Source: Paracoccaceae bacterium (lineage in GTDB: Bacteria; Pseudomonadota; Alphaproteobacteria; Rhodobacterales; Rhodobacteraceae). Taken from it: a stretch of 37,060 nt of DNA. The notes under the pieces were generated by a model, which worked only from the letters and a program-made list of their open reading frames with translations, made no database searches and was not told where the DNA came from. The position numbers were made by a program, and so were the translations under genes. Where the stretch lies: positions 1 through 37,060 of the forward strand of contig JAFGTV010000042.1 of the NCBI GenBank assembly GCA_016938875.1, given 5' to 3'. Shown piece by piece: positions 16,215 to 25,818 of the stretch (positions are counted from its first letter, which is position 1; each line of letters begins with the position of its first letter).

Positions 16215-17121
16215 GACGCGCGCGGGCTTTGTCGCCCTGATCGGAGAGCCCAACGCGGGCAAGTCCACCTTGCTGAACCGCATGGTGGGCGCCAAGGTTT
16301 CGATCGTCACCCACAAGGTGCAAACCACCCGCGCGCGGATCCGCGGTGTCGCCATCGAGGGCGACGCGCAGATCGTCTTTGTCGACACGCCGGGGCTGTT
16401 TCGTCCGCGCCGGCGGCTGGACCGGGCCATGGTCGCCGCGGCCTGGGGCGGGGCGGCGGATGCCGATGTCGTGGTCCTGTTGATCGAGGCCCACCGCGGC
16501 CGTACGCCCGGCGTCGATGCCATCCTGGAAACCCTGCGCGAGCGGATCAGCCCGAACCAGGCCGTAGCGCTGGCGATCAACAAGATCGACCGCGTCAAGG
16601 CCGAGGTGCTGCTGGCCCTGTCGCAAGAGTTGAATGCGGCCTTTCCCTTTGTGCGCACCTTCATGATCTCTGCCGAAAAGGGGTTCGGCGTCGCCGATCT
16701 GCGCACCTGGCTGGGCGAGATGCTGCCCGAGGGGCCGTGGCTGTATCCCGAGGACCAGATCGCCGATCTGCCGATGCGCATGATCGCCGCCGAGATGACC
16801 CGCGAAAAGCTGACCCTGCGGCTGCACCAGGAATTGCCCTATCAACTGACCGTCGAGACCGAAAACTGGGAGGACCGCAAGGACGGCTCGACCCGGATCG
16901 ACCAGGTGATCTATGTCGCGCGCGATGGCCACAAGGGCATCATCCTGGGTCACAAGGGCGAAACCATCAAGGCCGTCAGCCAGGCCGCGCGTGCCGAGAT
17001 CGCCGAGTTCCTGGGCCGCCCGGTGCACCTGTTCTTGCAGGTCAAGGTGCGTCCCGGCTGGCTGGACGAGGCGGCGCGCTATTCCGAGATGGGGCTTGAT
17101 TTCCGCGACGGGAACGAATGA
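16207..17121 (+). CDS. era: GTPase Era
   Basis: The 304-residue GTPase assists maturation of the 30S ribosomal subunit by binding the 16S rRNA 3' end. G1 is GEPNAGKS (13-20), followed by a G2 region with TTRARIRG, G3 DTPG and G4 NKID. The C-terminal KH domain has [22 protein letters not shown]. It overlaps rnc by 8 nt and the DUF1491 gene by 4 nt (ATGA), which indicates tight coupling. Pairing with rnc fits a ribosome-assembly role. Confidence 0.96.
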   Translation: MTETRAGFVALIGEPNAGKSTLLNRMVGAKVSIVTHKVQTTRARIRGVAIEGDAQIVFVDTPGLFRPRRRLDRAMVAAAWGGAADADVVVLLIEAHRGRTPGVDAILETLRERISPNQAVALAINKIDRVKAEVLLALSQELNAAFPFVRTFMISAEKGFGVADLRTWLGEMLPEGPWLYPEDQIADLPMRMIAAEMTREKLTLRLHQELPYQLTVETENWEDRKDGSTRIDQVIYVARDGHKGIILGHKGETIKAVSQAARAEIAEFLGRPVHLFLQVKVRPGWLDEAARYSEMGLDFRDGNE

Positions 17122-17447
17122 CCCGGCTGACCGCCGAGCTGTGGGTTTCGGCCTATATGACCCGGCTGCGCCTGATCGGCATCCCGGCCTTTGTGGTGGC
17201 CCATGGCGATGACACGGCGGGCGCGGTTCTGGTCAAGCTGAACACGCTGGATGGTCAGGCGCGGGCGTTTCAGCGCAGCTTTGATCTGGCCAGTGGCGAC
17301 CGCATCTGGGGCGCGCTGGTTGAGGGGGACGAGGCCTCGGTAGATGCGGCGATCGCCCGGCAACGCGGGTTCGATCCGGATCTGTGGGTGATCGAGGTCG
17401 AGGACCGCGAGGGGCGCCACCTGCTGGACGATCCCGGCCTTGCGTGA
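17118..17447 (+). CDS. DUF1491 family protein
   Basis: The 109-residue soluble protein begins RLTAELWVSAYMTRLRLIGIPAFVV, the typical opening of DUF1491, and has a DLWVIEVEDREGRHLL C-terminal signature. No enzymatic motif is visible and the function is unknown. The ATG overlaps the era stop as ATGA, and recO follows 58 bp later. This position between era and recO appears conserved in Rhodobacterales from what I know of the group, hinting at a role linked to RNA or DNA maintenance, though this is inference. Confidence 0.85.
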   Translation: MTRLTAELWVSAYMTRLRLIGIPAFVVAHGDDTAGAVLVKLNTLDGQARAFQRSFDLASGDRIWGALVEGDEASVDAAIARQRGFDPDLWVIEVEDREGRHLLDDPGLA

Positions 17448-17464
17448 CTTTGCCCCCTGAAAAC

Positions 17465-17487
17465 GGGTATTTTCGCCAAGAAGAAAC
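17465..17487 (+). repeat. Post-gene element, copy 2 (between DUF1491 and recO)
   Basis: The core is GTATTTTCGCCAAGAAGAAA, starting 18 nt after the DUF1491 stop. It is preceded by CTTTGCCC, as is the copy at 20939. Confidence 0.5.
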
Positions 17488-17505
17488 AGGCGGGGGCGCG
17501 GCGGA

Positions 17506-18234
17506 ATGATCGAATGGCGCGATGAGGGGGCGGTTTTGTCCATGCGGCGCCATGGCGAAACCTCGGCCATCGTCGAGATCCTGACCGCGGGCCATGGCCG
17601 CCATGCCGGCGTGGTGCGCGGTGGCGCGGGTCGGCGAATGGCGCCGCTCTTGCAGCCCGGCACGCAACTGGCCGTGACCTGGCGCGCCCGGCTGGAGGAT
17701 CATCTGGGCAGCTTCACGGTCGAGCCGTTGCGCACGCGCGTGGCCGATATCATGGGCGATGCGCGGGCGCTGGCCGGGCTGAACGCGGTCACCGCGCTGT
17801 TGTCCTTTGCCCTGCCAGAGCGCGAGGCGCACCCGGCCCTTTATGCCCGTTCGATCACCTTGCTGGACCTGTTGGGACATGCCGACGCCTGGCCCCTGGC
17901 CTATCTGCGCTGGGAACTGGCGCTGCTCGAAGAGATGGGGTTCGGGTTGGATCTGTCGCGCTGTGCGGTGACGGGCACACGTGATGATCTGGTGCATGTG
18001 TCGCCCAAAACGGGTCGTGCGGTCAGTGCCGAGGGCGCGGGCGCGTGGGCGGACCGGTTACTGCCCCTGCCGCCCTGTCTGTTGGGACAGGGGCCGGTGC
18101 GGGCCGAAGAGATCGCCGAGGGGCTGCGCACCACCGGGTATTTCCTGGAGAAATGGTTGGCCCCGGCGCTGGGGGACAAGCCCCTGCCTGGCGCGCGGGC
18201 GCGGATGGTCGAGCGGTTGGCGCGGGACGGGTAG
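17506..18234 (+). CDS. recO: DNA repair protein RecO
   Basis: The 242-residue protein loads RecA onto SSB-coated DNA with RecR in recombinational repair. The N-terminal OB fold is recognisable in [38 protein letters not shown], followed by the helical C-terminal domain ([25 protein letters not shown]). The four-cysteine zinc site of some RecO proteins is not seen; only one of those cysteines remains. The GCGGA before the ATG at 17506 serves as RBS. It ends the housekeeping run and is followed by a strong hairpin. Confidence 0.93.
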   Translation: MIEWRDEGAVLSMRRHGETSAIVEILTAGHGRHAGVVRGGAGRRMAPLLQPGTQLAVTWRARLEDHLGSFTVEPLRTRVADIMGDARALAGLNAVTALLSFALPEREAHPALYARSITLLDLLGHADAWPLAYLRWELALLEEMGFGLDLSRCAVTGTRDDLVHVSPKTGRAVSAEGAGAWADRLLPLPPCLLGQGPVRAEEIAEGLRTTGYFLEKWLAPALGDKPLPGARARMVERLARDG

Positions 18235-18243
18235 ACGGCCAAA

Positions 18244-18267
18244 CGCCCCGGCCGTTGGGCCGGGGCG
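18244..18267. terminator. Bidirectional terminator hairpin between recO and mcd
   Basis: CGCCCCGGCC (18244-18253) and GGCCGGGGCG (18258-18267) form a perfect 10-bp stem with a GTTG loop between two convergent genes. The tail is only T-enriched (CTTGGTTGGTTGG). Confidence 0.65.
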
Positions 18268-18282
18268 CTTGGTTGGTTGGAT

Positions 18283-19968
18283 TTAGCCCAAGAGGCGGCG
18301 GGCGATGACCTGCGCCTGGATCTCGGCGGCGCCTTCGAAGATGTTGAGGATACGCGCGTCGCACAGGATACGCGAGATGCTGTATTCCAGCGCAAAGCCG
18401 TTGCCGCCGTGGATTTGCAGCCCGTTATCGGCGCAGGCCCAGGCGACGCGGGCGCCCAGCAGCTTGGCCATCCCGGCCTCCAGGTCGCAGCGCTGGTCGT
18501 GGTCTTTTTCCCACGCCGCGAAATAGGTCAGCTGTCGGGCGATCATGATTTCCACCGCCATCATCGCCAGCTTGTCGGCAACACGCGGGAAGGCGATGAG
18601 CGGTTTGCCGAACTGCTTGCGGTCCTGGGCATAGCGCATCGCCACGTCCAGCGCCGATTGCGCCACGCCGATGGCGCGCGCCGCGGTCTGGATGCGGGCG
18701 GATTCGAACGTCTGCATCAGCTGCTTGAAGCCCTGGCCCTCGACCCCGCCCAAGAGGTTCTCGCCCTTGACCTTGAAGCTGTCAAAGCCAAGCTCGTATT
18801 CCTTCATGCCGCGATAGCCCAGAACCTCGATCTCGCCGCCGGTCATACCCTCGGTCGGGAACGGGTTTTCATCGGTCCCCGGCGTCTTTTCGGCCAGGAA
18901 CATCGACAGACCCTTGTAGTCCGAGGTCTCGGGATCGGTGCGCGCCAGCAGGGTCATCACATGGGTGCGCGCGGCGTGGGTGATCCAGGTTTTGTTGCCG
19001 GTCACCTCGTAATCGTCGCCGACCTTGACCGCGCGGGTGCGCAGCGCGCCCAGGTCAGAGCCGGTGTTCGGTTCGGTGAAGACCGCGGTCGGCAGGATTT
19101 CCGCGCTGGCGATCTTGGGCAGCCAGTGCTGTTTCTGCTCCTCGGTGCCGCCGCACAGGATCAGCTCGGCGGCGATTTCCGACCGGGTGCCCAGGCTGCC
19201 CACACCGATATAGCCGCGCGAGAGTTCCTCGGACACCACGCACATCGAGGCCTTGGACAGGCCGAACCCGCCGTATTCCTCGGGGATGGTCAGCCCGAAC
19301 ACGCCCAGTTCGGCCATCTCTTCGATGATCTCCATCGGGATCAGCTCGTCCTTGAGGTGCCACTCATGGGCGCTGGGATCCACCCGGTCGAGGGTGAACC
19401 GCCGGAACTGTTCGCGGATCATCTCCAGCTCGTCATCCAGGCCAGAGGCGCCGACGGTAAGGTTGGCGGCCTGTTCCTGCATCAACGCGACAAGGCGTGC
19501 GCGGGCGGTCTGGGAATTGCCGCATTGGGTCAGGGCCGTGATCTCGGCGGTGTTCAGCCCGGCCTGGGCCTCGGCCGAGACGCCGATATCCTGCAGGCGG
19601 ACAATCTCTCCCTGGCTCATCGGGATGCCGCCCTGGATTTGCAGCAGGTACTCGGCAAAGGCGATCTGGTGGATCAGTTGTTCGACCTCGCCGAACTTTC
19701 CCTCCTCCTGCATCCGCTGGGCCCAGCGTTGCATCTGGCGCAAGGCCTGGGCATAGGTCGCCAGCCAGGCCAGCCCGTGCGCGGCGGTCTGGTGGGTTTC
19801 GATCAGCCGACCCGAAACGCGGTCGCCCTCGGTGACCTTGGCGCGCATCGCCTCTTGGGCGGTGGCCAGGATCGCCTCGACCGGGGGCATCGCCGCGCCG
19901 GTCAGATCCAGCAGGTTGGGGAAGATCGCGCTTTGCGCGGCGGGCATGTCCTGACCGTCATGGGGCAT
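18283..19968 (-). CDS. mcd: (2S)-methylsuccinyl-CoA dehydrogenase
   Basis: The 561-residue flavoprotein is an acyl-CoA dehydrogenase with a ~165-residue N-terminal helical extension. That extension (HGLAWLATYAQALRQM, EQLIHQIAFAEYLLQIQGGIPMSQGEIVRLQD) is characteristic of Mcd from the ethylmalonyl-CoA pathway, which oxidises (2S)-methylsuccinyl-CoA to mesaconyl-C1-CoA. The dehydrogenase core has EEYGGFGLS, FTEPNTGSDLGALRTRAV, KTWITHAARTH, RKQFGKPLIAFPRVADKLA and LQIHGGNGFALEYSISRILCDARILNIFEGAAEIQ. The ATG at 19968 has AAGGAG 8 nt upstream. Electrons should pass to EtfAB, encoded at 30.4-32.1 kb. The gene is divergent from the TauE-like gene. Confidence 0.88.
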   Translation of the reverse strand: MPHDGQDMPAAQSAIFPNLLDLTGAAMPPVEAILATAQEAMRAKVTEGDRVSGRLIETHQTAAHGLAWLATYAQALRQMQRWAQRMQEEGKFGEVEQLIHQIAFAEYLLQIQGGIPMSQGEIVRLQDIGVSAEAQAGLNTAEITALTQCGNSQTARARLVALMQEQAANLTVGASGLDDELEMIREQFRRFTLDRVDPSAHEWHLKDELIPMEIIEEMAELGVFGLTIPEEYGGFGLSKASMCVVSEELSRGYIGVGSLGTRSEIAAELILCGGTEEQKQHWLPKIASAEILPTAVFTEPNTGSDLGALRTRAVKVGDDYEVTGNKTWITHAARTHVMTLLARTDPETSDYKGLSMFLAEKTPGTDENPFPTEGMTGGEIEVLGYRGMKEYELGFDSFKVKGENLLGGVEGQGFKQLMQTFESARIQTAARAIGVAQSALDVAMRYAQDRKQFGKPLIAFPRVADKLAMMAVEIMIARQLTYFAAWEKDHDQRCDLEAGMAKLLGARVAWACADNGLQIHGGNGFALEYSISRILCDARILNIFEGAAEIQAQVIARRLLG

Positions 19969-19996
19969 GAAACGTCTCCTTTTTGCGGCTGGGGGT

Positions 19997-20025
19997 GACA
20001 TAGGGCCTTCGCAGGTGCAGCGCAA
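19997..20025 (-). promoter_or_regulatory. Candidate mcd promoter
   Basis: On the minus strand: TTGCGC (20025-20020), a 17-nt spacer and TATGTC (20002-19997). The -35 lies inside one arm of an inverted repeat, so a factor bound there could affect initiation. Confidence 0.35.
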
Positions 20026-20085
20026 CAAAAATTCAATTCAGTATGGCTTTTTGAAGGATAATGACCGCCTCCATTTTTGCGCTGC
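20017..20085. repeat. 9-bp inverted repeat in the mcd/tauE divergent region
   Basis: GCAGCGCAA (20017-20025) and TTGCGCTGC (20077-20085) are perfect reverse complements, 51 bp apart, flanking an AT-rich stretch. Confidence 0.5.
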
Positions 20086-20138
20086 GGCGCGGGTCCAGGC
20101 GCGCTATAGGCTGGGCCAGCAAACAGGAGACTTGCGCT

Positions 20139-20900
20139 GTGATTTTCGGGCTCGACCCTCAACTCTTCGTCGCGGCGGCCATGGTCGCGCTTTTTGCGGG
20201 GTTCGTTAAGGGGGCAGTGGGCTTTGCGCTGCCGATGATCCTGATCTCTGGCTTGTCCAGCTTCTTGCCGGCCGATCAGGCGCTGGCGGGGTTGATCCTG
20301 GCGACGCTGTTGCTGAACGTCGCCCAGGCGTTTCGCCAAGGCGTCGGCGCGGCGCTGGGATCGGTGCGCAAATACTGGCTGTTGATCGGGTGTGTGGTGC
20401 TGGCGATCGGGGCCAGCGCGCCCCTGGTCGCGGTGCTGCCCGACCGGGTGATGTATCTGCTGCTGGGCGTGCCGATTGCGGCGTTCACCCTGTCGCAGCT
20501 GGTCGGCTGGCAGTTGATTCTGCACGCGCGTCACCGCGCGCGGGCCGAGGTGGCGATGGGCCTGGTGGGTGGATTTTTCGGCGGGATCTCGGGGGTCTGG
20601 GGCCCGCCGGTGATCGCCTATTTGCTAAGCTTCAACACCGAAAAGATGGAAATGGTCCGGGTCCAGGGGGTGGTGTTCCTGATCGGCGCGGTGATGTTGC
20701 TGGCCGCGCATCTGGGGTCTGGCGTGCTGAATGCCCAGAGCCTGCCGTTTTCGGCCGCCCTGGTGATCCCGGCGGCGGCAGGCATGTGGGTGGGGTTTCG
20801 GGTGCAGGACCGGCTGGACCCGACCCGTTTTCGCAAGGCGACGCTGGTGATCCTGACGCTGGCGGCGGTCAACCTGGTGCGCAAGGGGGTGATGGGCTGA
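20139..20900 (+). CDS. TauE/SafE family sulfite-exporter-like permease
   Basis: The 253-residue inner-membrane protein has the TauE/SafE layout, with about eight hydrophobic helices in two related halves. The half-motifs FAGFVKGAVGFALPMILISGL (near the start) and GLVGGFFGGISGVWGPPVIAYLL (near residue 165) show the glycine-rich repeat of the family. It is predicted to move small organic or sulfur anions; the substrate is unknown. The GTG at 20139 has AGGAG 9 nt upstream. An earlier in-frame start at 20061 lies in the promoter region and is rejected. It is followed by a post-gene element and a terminator. Confidence 0.85.
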   Translation: MIFGLDPQLFVAAAMVALFAGFVKGAVGFALPMILISGLSSFLPADQALAGLILATLLLNVAQAFRQGVGAALGSVRKYWLLIGCVVLAIGASAPLVAVLPDRVMYLLLGVPIAAFTLSQLVGWQLILHARHRARAEVAMGLVGGFFGGISGVWGPPVIAYLLSFNTEKMEMVRVQGVVFLIGAVMLLAAHLGSGVLNAQSLPFSAALVIPAAAGMWVGFRVQDRLDPTRFRKATLVILTLAAVNLVRKGVMG

Positions 20901-20938
20901 GCGCCACGCGCTTTGCCCTGGGGGCGTTTCCGGTCTTT

Positions 20939-20961
20939 GGATATTCAAGCTAAGAAGAAGC
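20939..20961 (+). repeat. Post-gene element, copy 3 (downstream of the TauE-like gene)
   Basis: The core is GGATATTCAAGCTAAGAAGA (20939-20958), starting 38 nt after the stop codon and preceded by CTTTGCCC as at 17465. A terminator follows 9 nt later. Confidence 0.5.
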
Positions 20962-20969
20962 GGAACGAA

Positions 20970-20997
20970 AAAGGCCCGGTCGAGCGACCGGGCCTTT
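20970..20997. terminator. Bidirectional terminator between the TauE-like gene and pckA
   Basis: AAAGGCCCGGTCG (20970-20982) pairs with CGACCGGGCCTTT (20985-20997). A runs and T runs flank the stem, so it can act in both directions on two convergent genes. Confidence 0.8.
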
Positions 20998-21018
20998 GGG
21001 TATTCGCGGCGCGCCGGG

Positions 21019-22617
<1,599 letters not shown>

Positions 22618-22656
22618 TATCGCGTGCTCCTTGCCGACGCTCATCCCGATGGCGCG

Positions 22657-22684
22657 GCTATAACATGACGTTTCCATGAAACAA
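22657..22684 (-). promoter_or_regulatory. Candidate pckA promoter
   Basis: On the minus strand: TTGTTT (22684-22679), a 16-nt spacer and TATAGC (22662-22657). The 15-bp direct repeat starts 16 bp upstream of this -35, a position suited to an activator. Confidence 0.35.
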
Positions 22685-22699
22685 CAGGCCGAGGGACGA

Positions 22700-22745
22700 C
22701 GTTAGCGCAATCATTGATCTTTCGCGATACCGTTAGCGCAATCAT
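22700..22745. repeat. 15-bp direct repeat upstream of pckA
   Basis: CGTTAGCGCAATCAT occurs at 22700-22714 and 22731-22745, with a 31-bp period close to three helical turns. The core GTTAGC-GCAATC is an imperfect palindrome centred on CG, the style of LacI/GalR-family operators. Confidence 0.7.
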
Positions 22746-22856
22746 CGTTCGCACGCGCGACAATGGCCCCGCGCGGGGCTGGGTGTGCACAGCCATGTGG
22801 TGCAAATTAGCAATGTATCAGTAATTTTCGGCTTGCTTTGGGGCGGCACGACCCTG

Positions 22857-22882
22857 TGATTCGCAAATAAACATTGATTCGC
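22857..22882. repeat. TGATTCGC pair upstream of chvI
   Basis: TGATTCGC occurs at 22857-22864 and 22875-22882 (18-bp period). Each contains a GANTC site, the target of the CcrM adenine methyltransferase found in alphaproteobacteria. Confidence 0.5.
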
Positions 22883-22891
22883 TGGGGGTAA

Positions 22892-22915
22892 ACTGGAAAG
22901 AATACTGGAAAAAAT
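22892..22915. repeat. 12-bp tandem repeat upstream of chvI
   Basis: ACTGGAAAGAAT (22892-22903) is followed at once by ACTGGAAAAAAT (22904-22915), 11 of 12 bases identical. It lies 30 bp before the chvI start and may be a binding site of an OmpR-type regulator, possibly ChvI itself. Confidence 0.6.
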
Positions 22916-22944
22916 CATACATAGAGCAGTATAGGGAAATGCCG

Positions 22945-23646
22945 ATGTCAAGGATCGCGCTCGTCGATGACGACAGGAATATCCTGACCTCCGTCTCCAT
23001 GACGCTTGAGGCTGAAGGGTTCGAGGTCGAGACCTACAACGATGGCCAGTCCGCCCTCGATGCCTTTAGTAAACGCATGCCGGACATGGCCGTGTTCGAT
23101 ATCAAGATGCCGCGCATGGACGGCATGGACCTGTTGCAACGGGTCCGGCAGAAAACCAACATGCCGGTGATTTTCCTCACCTCCAAGGATGACGAGATCG
23201 ACGAGGTGCTGGGCCTGCGCATGGGGGCTGACGACTATGTCAAAAAGCCGTTTTCCCAGCGCCTGCTGGTGGAACGCATCCGCGCGCTGCTGCGTCGCCA
23301 AGAGGTGATCGCGGCCGATTCCGGCCCCACGCCCGAGGACAGCAAAGTGATGGTCCGCGGTCAGCTCAGCATGGATCCGCTGCGCCATGCGGTGTCGTGG
23401 AAGGGCAACGATGTCTCGCTGACGGTGACCGAATTCCTGCTGTTGCAGGCCCTCGCGCAGCGCCCGGGATTTGTCAAAAGCCGCGATCAGTTGATGGATG
23501 TGGCCTATGACGATCAGGTCTATGTCGACGATCGGACGATCGACAGTCATATCAAGCGTTTGCGCAAGAAAATGCGTCAGGCCGACGATGAATTCTCGGC
23601 GATCGAGACGCTTTATGGTATCGGTTACCGCTATAACGAAGAATGA
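22945..23646 (+). CDS. chvI: Two-component response regulator ChvI
   Basis: The 233-residue OmpR/PhoB-type regulator acts on transcription when phosphorylated by ChvG. The receiver domain has the acidic cluster VDDDRN, phospho-acceptor Asp52 in [12 protein letters not shown], and VKKPFS (Lys101). The winged-helix DNA-binding domain covers about 130-230 ([56 protein letters not shown]). The ATG at 22945 has AGGGA 7 nt upstream, giving [10 protein letters not shown]; the ATG at 22939 is too close to that RBS. The location beside pckA and the high identity to the rhizobial pattern support ChvI over generic OmpR. Confidence 0.92.
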   Translation: MSRIALVDDDRNILTSVSMTLEAEGFEVETYNDGQSALDAFSKRMPDMAVFDIKMPRMDGMDLLQRVRQKTNMPVIFLTSKDDEIDEVLGLRMGADDYVKKPFSQRLLVERIRALLRRQEVIAADSGPTPEDSKVMVRGQLSMDPLRHAVSWKGNDVSLTVTEFLLLQALAQRPGFVKSRDQLMDVAYDDQVYVDDRTIDSHIKRLRKKMRQADDEFSAIETLYGIGYRYNEE

Positions 23647-23667
23647 TACCCTGAACGGGGGGCGGGC

Positions 23668-25371
23668 GTGCGGGACACCAAGCGATCACATGACGGCGAC
23701 GTGGTCCTCGGCGAGGACTGGGTCGTCCCGTTCGGCGGTTTCGACAGCGAGATGCAGGTGCGTCGCGAAAAGCGTGGGTTCATCTCGCTTAACCGTTCAC
23801 CGCTGGCGCGCAAGATCATAACCTTCAACCTGTTGGCACAGATCGTCCTGATCTCGGGGGTTCTGTATCTCAACCCGTCGCGTGACGGGTTGGTGACCCA
23901 GCGCGAAAACGGACTGGTCGCAGAGGCTGAACTGGTCGCCGATGTATTCGAGGCGCAGATGGCCTCGGGTGTGCCGGTCGATCTTGCAACGGGCGACGGT
24001 TTGGATGCCCCTAGCACGTTGGCAGGAATTGACCTGGCGCCGGGGCTGGAGGCGTTCGTCTATGACGCCGGTCAACGGCTGGTCACATCGGCAACGGGTC
24101 GCCAGCGGCCCGCCCCGGTCGGCGCCACCGTGGGCGAGGAACAACGCGTCACGATCATCACCGACCTTCTGAACATGATCTGGGAAGGGCTGGCCAGTAT
24201 TGCCGGGCCCGATGGACCCGGGGATGTCGCCGGAGACGAGGCGATGCGGATGAAAGACCAGGTCGCCCAGGCGTTGATGGTCGGAACCGTGGTAAAGACC
24301 GGCGTCGACGCCGAGGGGCGAACCGCGTTCACCGTCGCCACGCCGATCCTGCAGGATGGCCGTCCCATCGGGGTGGTGGCCCTTGCCTCTGCCAGCGGCG
24401 AGATCGACTGGCTGGTCCGTATCGAGCGCGAGCAGGTCTTGCAGATGTTCGTGATCGCGATCCTGGTCTCGATCGGCCTCAGCCTGGTGCTGGCCTCGAC
24501 CATCGCCAACCCGCTGTCCGACCTGGCCGCCGCGGCAGAGATCGGGCGCGATCGCAACGCCCGCAAGATGAGCCCGAGCCGCGTGCGCATTCCCGACCTG
24601 ACGGCGCGCCCCGATGAAATCGGGCGCCTGTCAGGCGCGTTGCGGGGCATGGTCGCCGCACTGTATGACCGGATCGACATGAACGAACAATTCGCCGCCG
24701 ACGTGGCCCACGAGATCAAGAACCCGCTGGCCTCTCTGCGCTCTGCCACTGGCACGATGCGCGTCGCACGGCGCGAGGATCAGCGTGAAAAACTGCTGGA
24801 TGTGATCGACCACGATGTGCGGCGGCTGGATCGGCTGGTCAGCGACATCTCGAACGCATCGCGGTTGGACAGTGAACTGGTCAAGGAAGAGGAAGAGCCC
24901 TTTGACCTGCTGAAGCTGTTGATGAACCTGTCCAAGCATCTCGGCCACGAAGCCCGCCAGAAGGGTGTCGATTTCATCTCGGACCTGCCAGAGACCCCGA
25001 TCATCATTCATGGGCTTGAGGCGCGGCTTGCGCAGGTGTTCGTCAACCTGATCACCAATGCCGTGTCGTTCTGCGAGGATGGCGATGCGGTGCGGGTCTG
25101 GGCGCGCACCCGTGATAACCGTGTGCTGGTCGTGGTCGAGGATACCGGCCCCGGCATTCCCGAACAGGCCCTGACCAAGGTATTCAACCGCTTTTATTCC
25201 GAACGGCCTGCGGGACAGTTTGGCAACCACTCGGGTCTGGGCCTGGCAATCTCGAAACAGATCGTCGAGGCACATGGCGGTGTCATCTGGGCCGAAAACA
25301 TCCGCCCGACCGAGGCCGATGTAACATCTGACCCGCTGGGCGCGCGCTTTGTCGTCGGCCTGCCGCTCTGA
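23668..25371 (+). CDS. chvG: Sensor histidine kinase ChvG
   Basis: The 567-residue inner-membrane kinase partners ChvI; in related bacteria the pair responds to acid and envelope stress. Layout: a cytosolic N-tail, TM1 about 48-68, a periplasmic sensor region to about 255, TM2 about 256-278, HAMP, a DHp domain with phospho-acceptor His348 in FAADVAHEIKNPLASLRSA, and the ATPase with N box LITNAVSFCED, G1 VEDTGPGIPEQ, F box FNRFYSE and G2 GLGLAISKQI. The GTG at 23668 follows GGGGGGCGGG, 21 bp after chvI. It continues into the hprK operon 12 bp later. Confidence 0.92.
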   Translation: MRDTKRSHDGDVVLGEDWVVPFGGFDSEMQVRREKRGFISLNRSPLARKIITFNLLAQIVLISGVLYLNPSRDGLVTQRENGLVAEAELVADVFEAQMASGVPVDLATGDGLDAPSTLAGIDLAPGLEAFVYDAGQRLVTSATGRQRPAPVGATVGEEQRVTIITDLLNMIWEGLASIAGPDGPGDVAGDEAMRMKDQVAQALMVGTVVKTGVDAEGRTAFTVATPILQDGRPIGVVALASASGEIDWLVRIEREQVLQMFVIAILVSIGLSLVLASTIANPLSDLAAAAEIGRDRNARKMSPSRVRIPDLTARPDEIGRLSGALRGMVAALYDRIDMNEQFAADVAHEIKNPLASLRSATGTMRVARREDQREKLLDVIDHDVRRLDRLVSDISNASRLDSELVKEEEEPFDLLKLLMNLSKHLGHEARQKGVDFISDLPETPIIIHGLEARLAQVFVNLITNAVSFCEDGDAVRVWARTRDNRVLVVVEDTGPGIPEQALTKVFNRFYSERPAGQFGNHSGLGLAISKQIVEAHGGVIWAENIRPTEADVTSDPLGARFVVGLPL

Positions 25372-25383
25372 TACGGCGCGGCG

Positions 25384-25818
25384 ATGGGCGCGCACACACC
25401 CCTGATCGTTCATGCCAGTTGCGTCGCGCTGAACGGGCGCGGGGTGCTGATCCTGGGTGCCTCGGGGGCGGGCAAGTCCGGGCTGGCGCTGCAACTGATG
25501 GGGCTGGGTGCCTGCCTGGTTGCCGATGATCGCACCGTCCTGATGCCGACCCCCGATGGCCCCGGCCTGATTGCCAGTGCGCCTGCCGCGATCGTTGGCC
25601 GGATCGAGGGGCGGTTCGTGGGCCTTTTGCATGCCCCCGCGCTGCCCCAGGCCCCGGTCGCGCTGGCCGTCGATCTGGACCAGCCCGAGACAGATCGCCT
25701 GCCGCCCCACCGGGTCGCGCGATTTCTTGATCGCTCCGTGCCCTTGCTTCACCGGGTGGATCAGCCATATTTCCCGGCAGCGATCCTGCAACACCTGATC
25801 CATGGCCGAAGCGACTGA
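25384..25818 (+). CDS. hprK: HPr kinase/phosphorylase, short alphaproteobacterial form
   Basis: The 144-residue protein is the kinase core only, lacking the N-terminal domain of the ~310-residue Firmicute enzyme. It should phosphorylate HPr on serine. The Walker A loop is GASGAGKS (25-32), followed by LVADDRTVL and [12 protein letters not shown], which carry the expected acidic and HPr-contact segments. The gene overlaps rapZ by one base (TGATG) and sits in one run with EIIA and HPr. The target serine is present in HPr (Ser49). Confidence 0.9.
   Translation: MGAHTPLIVHASCVALNGRGVLILGASGAGKSGLALQLMGLGACLVADDRTVLMPTPDGPGLIASAPAAIVGRIEGRFVGLLHAPALPQAPVALAVDLDQPETDRLPPHRVARFLDRSVPLLHRVDQPYFPAAILQHLIHGRSD

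Larger units (their letters stand above)
22618..22944. promoter_or_regulatory. pckA-chvI divergent control region (327 bp, no gene)
   Basis: No credible coding frame is present. The region holds a possible pckA promoter, a 15-bp direct repeat (22700-22745), an AT-rich middle, a TGATTCGC pair (22857-22882), a 12-bp tandem repeat (22892-22915) and the chvI RBS AGGGA (22933-22937). Confidence 0.75.

Noticed and set aside
15504-16781. 425-codon minus-strand open frame across rnc and era
   Set aside because: Both plus-strand genes are fully conserved. The frame has a shadow-type composition rich in Arg, Ser and Ala.
18277-19998. 573-codon open frame on the plus strand opposite mcd
   Set aside because: It is the antisense shadow of mcd. 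The coding signal and conserved motifs are on the minus strand.
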